Positions 1 through 6,426 of a stretch of 6,626 nt of DNA are shown here, in pieces; position 1 is the stretch's first letter; the number at the start of each line of letters is the position of its first letter. The DNA is from Thermoplasmata archaeon (GTDB taxonomy: Archaea; Thermoplasmatota; E2; DHVEG-1; B18-G2): the NCBI GenBank assembly GCA_021163455.1, contig JAGGWT010000072.1, forward strand, positions 1-6,626, read 5' to 3'. The notes under the pieces are model-generated. The model was not told the origin of the DNA. It saw only the letters and a program-made list of their open reading frames with translations, and ran no database searches. The translations under genes were made by a program, and so were the position numbers.

Positions 1-694
1 GTTCCCTTATTTTCTCAGGTCTTATCGTTGCTGTGGATTCATAAACGATATCGGCATCTATCTCTCTGCTCACCGATGCGCAGATTTGAAGGGTGTTGAT
101 GGCTTTCCTCATATCCCCTCTCGCTATAAAGGCGATCGCATCAAGAGCATCTTTTGTAATCTGTAGATTTTCTCTGCTGGCTATCATCTGGAGATATCCT
201 TTAATATCATCATCAGAAAGTGGTCTGAATCTGAAAATGGCACATCTGGACTGTATTGGCTCAATAATCCGGGATGAATAATTTGCAGAAAGTATGAATC
301 TGCATATCCTCGAGTACATCTCCATGGTTCTCCTCAGCGCCGCCTGCGCCTCGCTTGTCAGAGCATCTGCCTCATCAAGAAATATTATCTTAAAACCAAC
401 ATCACCAATTGGCGCGGTTCTCGCAAAATCCTTTATCTTTCCCCTGACAACGTTTATTCCTCTTTCGTCACTCGCATTGAGTTCCTGAAAATTCTGTTTC
501 CAGTGCTCTCCGAAGAGCTCTCTCGCTATAGCAATAGCACACGTTGTTTTACCGGTACCGGCTGGACCTGCAAACAGAAGGTGAGGTATGTTTTTCGTTC
601 TGACATAGGCTGATAGTCTTTCCACGATTTCCCTGTGACCCACGACCTCTTTCAGGGTCTTTGGTCTGTATTTTTCTATCCAGATATCCTGCAT
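1..694 (-). CDS. rfcS: Replication factor C small subunit (clamp loader AAA+ ATPase), N-terminal part, cut by window edge
   Basis: RfcS, with the large subunit RfcL, forms the archaeal clamp loader that opens the PCNA ring and loads it on primed DNA using ATP. About 231 N-terminal residues are visible; the family is usually about 320-330 residues, so the C-terminal collar domain lies outside. Read from the ATG at 694, the protein starts MQDIWIEKYRPKTL, the usual RFC box. It then shows Walker A GPAGTGKTT (residues 43-51), the NASDERG box (73-79), Walker B with DEAD (107-110), AQAALRRTMEMYS (116-128), sensor 1 LSAN (135-138) and the SRC arginine-finger motif (149-151) that acts in trans on the neighbouring subunit. 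An in-frame stop at 719-721 leaves this ATG as the natural start. There is no Shine-Dalgarno; a TATA-like element lies about 27 nt upstream, suggesting a leaderless mRNA. No intein interrupts the P-loop. The gene is divergent from gcvPA. Family assignment is very sure. Confidence 0.96.
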   Translation of the reverse strand, partial: MQDIWIEKYRPKTLKEVVGHREIVERLSAYVRTKNIPHLLFAGPAGTGKTTCAIAIARELFGEHWKQNFQELNASDERGINVVRGKIKDFARTAPIGDVGFKIIFLDEADALTSEAQAALRRTMEMYSRICRFILSANYSSRIIEPIQSRCAIFRFRPLSDDDIKGYLQMIASRENLQITKDALDAIAFIARGDMRKAINTLQICASVSREIDADIVYESTATIRPEKIRE

Positions 695-715
695 ACGGTA
701 CAGATAATGATAACA

Positions 716-726
716 TTTTTAATAAT
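716..726. promoter_or_regulatory. Shared TATA-like element between divergent rfcS and gcvPA
   Basis: The 53-bp spacer (695-747) contains the AT run TTTTTAATAAT. Read on the plus strand its centre is about 26-27 nt before the gcvPA ATG at 748; read on the minus strand it is about 26-27 nt before the rfcS ATG at 694. That is the normal TATA-box-to-start distance for leaderless archaeal transcripts. On the minus strand it is preceded by a purine-rich GAAAG that could be a BRE. Neither gene has a Shine-Dalgarno, which supports leaderless initiation in both directions. Whether one TATA/TBP site serves both genes or two overlapping sites compete is inference. Confidence 0.55.
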
Positions 727-747
727 CTTTCATTTTCCCGATAAGTG

Positions 748-2097
748 ATGCCATTTATACCAAATTCTTGGATAAAGGATGAAATGCTAAAAGAGATGGG
801 TCTCAAAAGCGTGGATGAATTGTTTTCCGATATACCCGAGTCCATCAGAATAAATGATTTGAATCTCCCCGATGGATTATCGGAAGATGAGGTTGTAAAA
901 TTAATTGATGGTATATCAAGAAAAAACAAGCCCTTTCCAGAATTTTTATCCTTCGCTGGTGGTGGTATTAAGCCGCACTATATCCCCTCTGCCGTGAGAC
1001 ACATACTGCTGAGGTCTGAATTCTACACATCCTACACCCCCTATCAACCAGAGGCATCCCAGGGATTCCTGCAGGCGATGTTTGAGTATCAGAGCGTGAT
1101 AGCAGAATTAACGGGCATGGATGTTGCAAACTGCTCGCTCTATGATATGTCCACCTCGCTGGGAGAAGCAGTTAGAATGTCCATCAGAATAAACGGAAGA
1201 AGAAGGATTCTCATTCCCAGAAATATATCATGGGAGAGAAAATCCGTCCTGAAAAACTATATCGCGGGTCTGGATGCGGAGATTGTAGAAATCGAGTATG
1301 ATAAGAAAACTGGAAAGATGAGTCTGGATGACCTTGCAGACAAGATAGATAATGAAACAAGCTGTGTGTACATTGAAAATCCGAATTATTTCGGAATTTT
1401 TGAGGATGATGTTGATGAAATTTCAGAGGTTGTTCACAAAAAGGATGCTCTCATGATAGTCGGTGTTGATTTACTATCTCTCGCTATTGCAAAGCCGCCA
1501 GGCGAATACGGTGGCGATATAGTCATAAGCGAGGGGCGCACCTATGGGACTCCCATGAATTTTGGTGGCTCCTCTCTTGGAATTTTCGCATGTAAAAAAC
1601 GCTTCATAAGAAATATACCGGGAAGAATTATAGGAATGACCCATGATATTGATGGTAACAGAGCGTTCTGTATGACTCTGCAGACAAGAGAACAGCATAT
1701 AAGAAGACAGAAAGCCACAAGCAACATATGTACAAATGAGAATCTGAATGCACTGGCAACACTCGTTTATATCTCTTTACTGGGAAGTGAAGGGCTGGTC
1801 AAACTTGCAAAGAAGAACATGGAAAATGCACGGAAACTCTACGAAAGTTTGATTTCTCTACCGTGGTTCAAACCTGTATTTTCTTCCTCTTTCTTCAATG
1901 AATTTGTTCTCATGTCTACACAGGATGTTTTTTACATGAACAGGGAACTTTTAAAGAAAGATATAATGGCGGGTCTTCCTCTCGAGAAAGAGTTCCCCGA
2001 ACTGGAAAAATGCATGCTGTTTGGAATTACGGAACTTTATGATGAGAATGATATCGCAAAGCTAATTTCAGCAATAAAGGAGGTCTACCATGTATAG
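748..2097 (+). CDS. gcvPA: Glycine dehydrogenase (decarboxylating) subunit 1, P-protein alpha subunit
   Basis: One half of the split glycine cleavage P-protein. With GcvPB it decarboxylates glycine and passes the aminomethyl group to lipoyl-GcvH in the cytoplasm. The 449-residue length is normal for the family. Visible signatures are the N-terminal FIPN (residues 3-6), SVDELFSDIP (21-30), FAGGG..PHYIPS (69-81), YTPYQPEASQG (96-106), KPPGEYGGDIV (249-259), GTPMNFGG (267-274) and LQTREQHIRRQKATSNICTN (311-330). This subunit has the PLP-enzyme fold, but in this family the cofactor lysine is supplied by GcvPB. I chose ATG 748 over the adjacent GTG at 745 because homologues begin M-x-FIPN and the TATA-like element is spaced for a transcript starting at 748. 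It is first in an operon and overlaps gcvPB by 8 bp. Some usually conserved positions differ, for example SEGR (261-264) where GEGQ is common and GGSS (273-276) where GGP is common. Confidence 0.95.
   Translation: MPFIPNSWIKDEMLKEMGLKSVDELFSDIPESIRINDLNLPDGLSEDEVVKLIDGISRKNKPFPEFLSFAGGGIKPHYIPSAVRHILLRSEFYTSYTPYQPEASQGFLQAMFEYQSVIAELTGMDVANCSLYDMSTSLGEAVRMSIRINGRRRILIPRNISWERKSVLKNYIAGLDAEIVEIEYDKKTGKMSLDDLADKIDNETSCVYIENPNYFGIFEDDVDEISEVVHKKDALMIVGVDLLSLAIAKPPGEYGGDIVISEGRTYGTPMNFGGSSLGIFACKKRFIRNIPGRIIGMTHDIDGNRAFCMTLQTREQHIRRQKATSNICTNENLNALATLVYISLLGSEGLVKLAKKNMENARKLYESLISLPWFKPVFSSSFFNEFVLMSTQDVFYMNRELLKKDIMAGLPLEKEFPELEKCMLFGITELYDENDIAKLISAIKEVYHV
2076..2084 (+). promoter_or_regulatory. 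Shine-Dalgarno of gcvPB inside the end of gcvPA
   Basis: AAAGGAGGT matches the anti-Shine-Dalgarno of 16S rRNA very well. GGAGG ends 6 nt before the ATG at 2090. It lies in the last codons of gcvPA, so gcvPB is probably translated from the same mRNA and coupled to gcvPA. It fixes the gcvPB start at 2090. Confidence 0.85.
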
Positions 2098-3529
2098 ATT
2101 TGCAAGCTTTGATGAACCGATTCTCAACAGGTTACCCCAAAAGAGAGTGGAAGTAAATCCAGAAATTGAGTGGGTTCCGGAAAAACTGAGAAGAAAAACC
2201 CCTCCAAACATCCCGAATCTTGAAGAGCAGCAGGTTGTGAGGCATTTCTTCAGATTGAGCCAGATGAACTACGGAATAGAGAATGGAATGTATCCTCTCG
2301 GCTCATGCACGATGAAGTACAACCCCAAAATATGCGAAGATATAGCAAACTGGAGGGCATTTACAGACATCCATCCCTATCAAAATGAGTCAACAGTTCA
2401 GGGCACTCTTCAAATCCTGTACGAACTGGAACAGATGCTGAAAGAGATAACCGGAATGCACGCATTTTCTCTCCAGCCAGCGGCAGGCGCGCACGGCGAA
2501 TTTCTCGGAATGCTCATTGTAAGAGCATATCATGAATCCATGGGAAATGAAGAAAGAAGAGAAGTTATAGTTCCAGATACAGCCCATGGAACAAATCCGG
2601 CATCCGCAAGAATGGTGGGTTTTGATGTTATAGAAATACCTTCAAACAGCGAAGGTACGGTTGACCTGAAGGTGCTCGAGAAAACACTCTCAGATAAGAC
2701 CGCTGCACTCATGCTCACCAACCCAAATACGCTTGGTATTTTTGAGTCAGATATTCTCGAAATAGCAGACATGGTTCATGATGCTGGAGCCCTGCTCTAT
2801 TACGACGGTGCAAATCTAAATGCGATACTTGGCAAAGCGAGACCTGGTGATATGGGATTTGACATAGTTCATCTGAATCTTCACAAAACCTTCTCCACAC
2901 CGCACGGCGGCGGTGGGCCAGGAGCAGGACCCGTAGGTGTAAAAGAAAGTCTTTCCAAGTTTTTGCCGGTACCGAGAATCAAAAAGGAAGGTAATAGATA
3001 TGTTCTTGACTACAACTATCCACACTCCGTGGGAAAAGTAAGGGATTTCTATGGGAATATTGAGGTGTGCATAAAGGCGTATGTCTATCTGCTTCTGATG
3101 GGAAGAAACGGTCTCAAAGAAGTTGCCGAAATATCTGTCCTTAACTCAAATTACATGAAAGAAAAACTGAAGAAATCTGGATTCTACCACCTTCCTTACA
3201 GAGACCTCAGAAAACATGAATTTGTAGTTAGCTGCGAACCACTGAGAGAGAAAAAAGGTGTAAGAGCTATAGATGTGGCAAAAAGGTTACTGGATTATGG
3301 CTTGCATCCTCCAACAATATACTTTCCCCTTATAGTTAAAGAAGCTTTGATGATAGAGCCAACAGAAACAGAAACAAAGGAAGATCTTGATAGATATGTT
3401 GAGGCATTGCTATCTATAGCGAATGAGGACCCGGAAATTGTGAAAGAGGCACCATCAAAAACACCGAACAGAAGGATAGATGAAGCTTTCGCTGCCAAGA
3501 ATCTGGTTCTTACGTGGAAGGATATATAG
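2090..3529 (+). CDS. gcvPB: Glycine dehydrogenase (decarboxylating) subunit 2, PLP-binding P-protein beta subunit
   Basis: Catalytic, PLP-bearing half of the split glycine cleavage P-protein; it forms the active decarboxylase with GcvPA. Its 479 residues are normal for the two-subunit form. Signatures are RHFFRLSQMNYG (near residues 51-62), MYPLGSCTMKYNPK (67-80), DTAHGTNPASARMVGF in the middle, and LNLHKTFSTPHGGGGPGAGP, in which Lys266 of LHKTF is the expected Schiff-base lysine, followed by the Gly-rich stretch 273-283. The C-terminal domain carries HPPTIYFP and MIEPTETETKEDLD, typical of the family. All expected catalytic elements are present and the frame is intact. The gene overlaps gcvPA by 8 bp and has a strong Shine-Dalgarno at 2076-2084. 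The H, T and L proteins are not in the window. It ends 4 bp from the convergent transporter gene. Confidence 0.96.
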   Translation: MYRFASFDEPILNRLPQKRVEVNPEIEWVPEKLRRKTPPNIPNLEEQQVVRHFFRLSQMNYGIENGMYPLGSCTMKYNPKICEDIANWRAFTDIHPYQNESTVQGTLQILYELEQMLKEITGMHAFSLQPAAGAHGEFLGMLIVRAYHESMGNEERREVIVPDTAHGTNPASARMVGFDVIEIPSNSEGTVDLKVLEKTLSDKTAALMLTNPNTLGIFESDILEIADMVHDAGALLYYDGANLNAILGKARPGDMGFDIVHLNLHKTFSTPHGGGGPGAGPVGVKESLSKFLPVPRIKKEGNRYVLDYNYPHSVGKVRDFYGNIEVCIKAYVYLLLMGRNGLKEVAEISVLNSNYMKEKLKKSGFYHLPYRDLRKHEFVVSCEPLREKKGVRAIDVAKRLLDYGLHPPTIYFPLIVKEALMIEPTETETKEDLDRYVEALLSIANEDPEIVKEAPSKTPNRRIDEAFAAKNLVLTWKDI

Positions 3530-3533
3530 ATTT

Positions 3534-4964
3534 TTAGGCAATAAAGGAAAGGAACGGCACAATAAGAAGAATGATGCTGATTATTCCCAACGAGAATAAA
3601 ACCGGTCCCGGTCTGTATTCCTCAGGCAGTGTCACATAGTTGATGTAGAGGGTTCCTATCCCATAGATAATCACTCCTATCACCCCTATGAACAGAAGAG
3701 TTATGCTCAACATGACTATTACCGAGAGACCAAAACGCATCAGTATGGCAAGAGGTACGCCAAGAGCAATGACATATATCAGGAAATACTGCAGGAATTT
3801 TCTGTATTCGAGTTTTGCTACGAATCCAAAGAGGTTTTTACTTGTCTCATAAAGCATCCTCGATGCGGCTTCGAATCCTCCGTAAATAGTACCAAAGAAA
3901 GCAAAGAATACGCTTATCTGATACAGTGGTTTCAACCACGGAGCTATATTTGAAAATATTATGGCCTGCTTCTTGATGAGATCAATATCTGTCGGTATTT
4001 CATGTCTGGGCCCTAAAAGGTAGGCGCCGGCGAGCATGTAGGCTGCGGATGCTATAGACACAAAGATGAATGCAAGAGCGAGATCAACAAGTATAGGTTT
4101 GGTAAAGAGTTTTGCCTTTTTGATTTCTTTCCTGTCTTTTGGGAGATAATTCACCTTTCCACTTTTTACAAATATCGAAAATAGCCTTCTCGATAATTTT
4201 TCTGGATCATCTTCGCCTTTGAATACGCCCCACCCCTTTACTTTGACCCAAGATGCATAACTTATGAGGGTGATGATTGTTATGGTGAGTGTACCAACAT
4301 ATCCCAGAATGAGAAGCGGTATCGGTTTAGTGTTCTCTCCCATCTCGAGGACCCACTCAGGATATTTTGGAAAGTCACCTATTGTGAAGAAATGAGGAAT
4401 TATTTCAGAGAGGTTCAGATTTGGTATAAGAGCAACAGACACGATGGCACCAACTGCAAGAATGATGACGAATATTAGCTGTGTAAATTCAAGCAATCGA
4501 TATCTACCTGCAACGGCAAGTACTGCAGCAAGAAGACCGAAAATGATTCCCCAGATGAGATAATCTCCGAAACCAAAAGACCAGCTCAAGGTCTGACCCA
4601 GTGAGGTTATGATTGTACCTGCGAATATCGGGACAAATATCACCATAATTGCTATGAAAATCAAATTGATAAGGCCTCTCAATTTTGTGGAGAAAACATC
4701 CATTACATTCAGACCCGTAATCAGGGTGTATCTGCAACTAATATAAGCTATGATATACGAAGCTATGTTTATCGTTATGAGCCACAGAAGCCTGGATCCA
4801 GCCCATGCCCCTATTTGAGGACCAAGTATCAGCTGTCCCTGACCGATCGTCACAGAAGCTATAACTGCTCCCGGTCCAAAAAACAAAAGATATTTGAGAT
4901 ACTTTTTCAGAGAGGGTTTCTCTTTAAGAACTTCATCTGGCTCGGGAAAAGTGATCTTATCCAT
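3534..4964 (-). CDS. Nramp-related membrane transporter lacking the canonical metal-binding motifs
   Basis: A 476-residue integral membrane protein with about 11 hydrophobic segments (roughly residues 24-52, 57-78, 98-120, 133-153, 160-182, 215-238, 290-317, 345-365, 390-408, 411-440, 455-475). The first has the Nramp-like outline GPGAVIASVTIGQGQ..LGPQIGAWAGSRLLW (30-61). Canonical Nramp (MntH/DMT1) proteins have DPGN in TM1 and an M-P-H motif in TM6 as metal ligands. Here the TM1 site reads GQGQ (41-44) and the sixth segment, followed by SYASWVKVKGWG (235-246), has neither the Met nor the His. It therefore belongs to a divergent Nramp-related branch whose substrate I cannot name. A charged cytoplasmic loop (about 240-288) separates segments six and seven. 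Start ATG 4964 has a Shine-Dalgarno-like site at 4968-4979. The gene follows the LuxE-like gene by 17 bp, so the two are probably co-transcribed. Transporter fold is likely; metal transport is doubtful. Confidence 0.8.
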   Translation of the reverse strand: MDKITFPEPDEVLKEKPSLKKYLKYLLFFGPGAVIASVTIGQGQLILGPQIGAWAGSRLLWLITINIASYIIAYISCRYTLITGLNVMDVFSTKLRGLINLIFIAIMVIFVPIFAGTIITSLGQTLSWSFGFGDYLIWGIIFGLLAAVLAVAGRYRLLEFTQLIFVIILAVGAIVSVALIPNLNLSEIIPHFFTIGDFPKYPEWVLEMGENTKPIPLLILGYVGTLTITIITLISYASWVKVKGWGVFKGEDDPEKLSRRLFSIFVKSGKVNYLPKDRKEIKKAKLFTKPILVDLALAFIFVSIASAAYMLAGAYLLGPRHEIPTDIDLIKKQAIIFSNIAPWLKPLYQISVFFAFFGTIYGGFEAASRMLYETSKNLFGFVAKLEYRKFLQYFLIYVIALGVPLAILMRFGLSVIVMLSITLLFIGVIGVIIYGIGTLYINYVTLPEEYRPGPVLFSLGIISIILLIVPFLSFIA

Positions 4965-4967
4965 TCT

Positions 4968-4979
4968 ATCACATCCCCT
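4968..4979 (-). promoter_or_regulatory. Shine-Dalgarno of the Nramp-related gene
   Basis: In the 17-bp gap after the LuxE-like stop, the minus strand reads AGGGGATGTGAT and then AGA before the ATG at 4964. GGATGTGAT differs from the ideal GGAGGTGAT at one base. It supports this start and translation as the second gene of an operon. Confidence 0.6.
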
Positions 4980-4981
4980 TT

Positions 4982-6340
4982 TCAGGATTCAAGGGAAAGC
5001 ATTCTTCTTACCTCTTCAGCACATCCTCTAACCTCTTCACCTCTCACTCTTTTGACCTCTGGCTCGAGAACAGGACCAAATCTATCACAGACAGGGCAAT
5101 GCTCCAGCATTCTCACCCTGTCACCAGTAACAATGAAACCAGGATAACTGTATGTTGTGGCATCTAGGAATGCAAATCTTCCATATTCTCCATAGTCAAC
5201 TGGTTCCATATTCTTGTCCACGACGAGTGGGTAGTAGAAGGTTGTGGGCAGATGAAGATAATGTCCCTCTGGACAGTGTATAGCAGCTCCATTACCCTCT
5301 ACCATTCCATAAAGATCTAAACAGAGTTCATCGTTGATACCAAAAATTTTCTCAACGTCTTCTCTGAACATATCCACAGGCAACCTTTTGTCTTCCTGTA
5401 TTTTCCATCCACCTCCCGTAACAACAGCACCTCTATCTTTGAAATCAAAAGTTTTTCCCCTCTTTTTCAGATATTCCATTACTTCATACAGGATGTAGGG
5501 TGCACCTATAAACCCTATTTTTCTACCCTTTTTTTCATTTTCCTCAAGCCAGCTAACTATTCTCTTTATTGTCTTCCTATTGCTAAGAGCGGAGGAAAAT
5601 CTCAAAATTTTTGCCTTTATACCCTTGCTTCTCATCAACAAACTGATTAATTCAGTTGTTACCTTTCTATCAATTGCACATCTTGCATCTCTAACTGCAT
5701 CATACAACACACTGCACACTTTTCCAGCGAAAAGAAAAGTTTTAAATGGATTTGGCATAAGTAAATATACCGACATATCGTAATCCCAGAAAGGATATAT
5801 CATTGTAACAACTGCTTTCGCAAAGATATACTCGGCCATATTAAAGGTTCTCTGATCCCTTGGAATAAAAGTGTGCTTCCCGCTTGTTCCACTGCTGTGT
5901 GATATAACAAGACCCGCAGAGTTGAAATCCTTTAGTATATCGTCGTACGATGGTTTTTTCTTTCTGATCTCTATCTCAGGGAGTTCTCCTGTAAATATGT
6001 TAGCGAGCCACACGGCAAATTCTTTCCCGTCCGGGTAATTCTTGAAAAATTTATCTTCCAGCAATGGTATCTTTAGCAGATCGTCGTGGCTTTTTATATC
6101 ATCAGGAGATATATTACGATTCTTACACAGGTTTCTATAAAATGTATTCATCTCGTACTGTCTTTTAAATTGGAATTTTATGGATTTGAATCTGAGTTCG
6201 TTTGCTTCTTTTGGATCCACTCTGTAAAAGTCTCTCACTCCATACACTGCTTTCTCAACGGGTCCCCATTCGGATTGAGGCACTATATATTTGCTTATCT
6301 GCTTCTCGAATTTTTTTATATAATCCTCAAATGATGCCAT
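4982..6340 (-). CDS. LuxE/PaaK-like acyl-adenylating protein (putative acyl-protein synthetase)
   Basis: A 452-residue cytoplasmic member of the ANL superfamily, expected to activate a carboxylic acid with ATP to an acyl-adenylate. Motifs are the phosphate-binding loop SHSSGTSGKHT (residues 147-157), GGGWK (309-313), YGMVEGN (344-350, the position of the YGxTE motif) and TGDRVR (405-410). A cysteine pair CPVC (415-418) is followed by FGPVLEPEVKRVRGEE. The chain then stops, so the mobile C-terminal domain with the catalytic lysine of acyl-CoA ligases is missing. That layout resembles LuxE long-chain-fatty-acid-protein ligase, which transfers the acyl group to its own cysteine near the C-terminus; Cys440, 12 residues from the end here, is a candidate. 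The protein is longer than typical LuxE (about 370). Substrate and acceptor are unknown. A PaaK-type CoA ligase or F390-synthetase-like role is less likely without the C-domain. There is no Shine-Dalgarno; a TATA box at 6366-6373 suggests a leaderless mRNA. It is first in an operon with the Nramp-related gene. Confidence 0.82.
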   Translation of the reverse strand: MASFEDYIKKFEKQISKYIVPQSEWGPVEKAVYGVRDFYRVDPKEANELRFKSIKFQFKRQYEMNTFYRNLCKNRNISPDDIKSHDDLLKIPLLEDKFFKNYPDGKEFAVWLANIFTGELPEIEIRKKKPSYDDILKDFNSAGLVISHSSGTSGKHTFIPRDQRTFNMAEYIFAKAVVTMIYPFWDYDMSVYLLMPNPFKTFLFAGKVCSVLYDAVRDARCAIDRKVTTELISLLMRSKGIKAKILRFSSALSNRKTIKRIVSWLEENEKKGRKIGFIGAPYILYEVMEYLKKRGKTFDFKDRGAVVTGGGWKIQEDKRLPVDMFREDVEKIFGINDELCLDLYGMVEGNGAAIHCPEGHYLHLPTTFYYPLVVDKNMEPVDYGEYGRFAFLDATTYSYPGFIVTGDRVRMLEHCPVCDRFGPVLEPEVKRVRGEEVRGCAEEVRRMLSLES

Positions 6341-6365
6341 TGATGGGAGATAAAATTGTTTTTCC

Positions 6366-6373
6366 TTTATATC
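6366..6373 (-). promoter_or_regulatory. TATA box and purine-rich BRE for the LuxE-like/transporter operon
   Basis: On the minus strand the spacer reads AAAAGGATATAAAGG, with 25 nt between ATATAAA and the ATG at 6340. A purine-rich AAAAGG immediately upstream fits a BRE. The spacing predicts transcription starting at or within a few bases of the ATG, consistent with the absence of a Shine-Dalgarno. The remainder of the 86-bp spacer (6341-6426) shows no other clear element. Confidence 0.6.
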
Positions 6374-6426
6374 CTTTTCTTTTAATTTTACATATTATGG
6401 CGCTTTTTTTGCAGAATTTACCCGCT

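Noticed and set aside
545..570. Intein in the RfcS P-loop, a known insertion site in some archaea
   Set aside because: Walker A and its flanks are continuous with normal spacing.
706..717. Short inverted repeat AATG-ATAA-CATT beside the shared promoter, a possible operator
   Set aside because: Four-base arms in AT-rich DNA are expected by chance, and no second copy occurs elsewhere in the window.
695..747. Glycine riboswitch upstream of gcvPA
   Set aside because: The 53-bp spacer is far too short for the aptamer, and the transcript appears leaderless.
4815..5147. 110-codon plus-strand reading frame
   Set aside because: Antisense to the junction of two well-supported genes, with low-complexity Ser/Thr/Leu content and no family signature.
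4982..6340. Coenzyme F390 synthetase or phenylacetate-CoA ligase
   Set aside because: Core motifs overlap with these families, but the C-terminal domain with the catalytic lysine is missing and the ending looks LuxE-like. Not fully excluded without a profile search.
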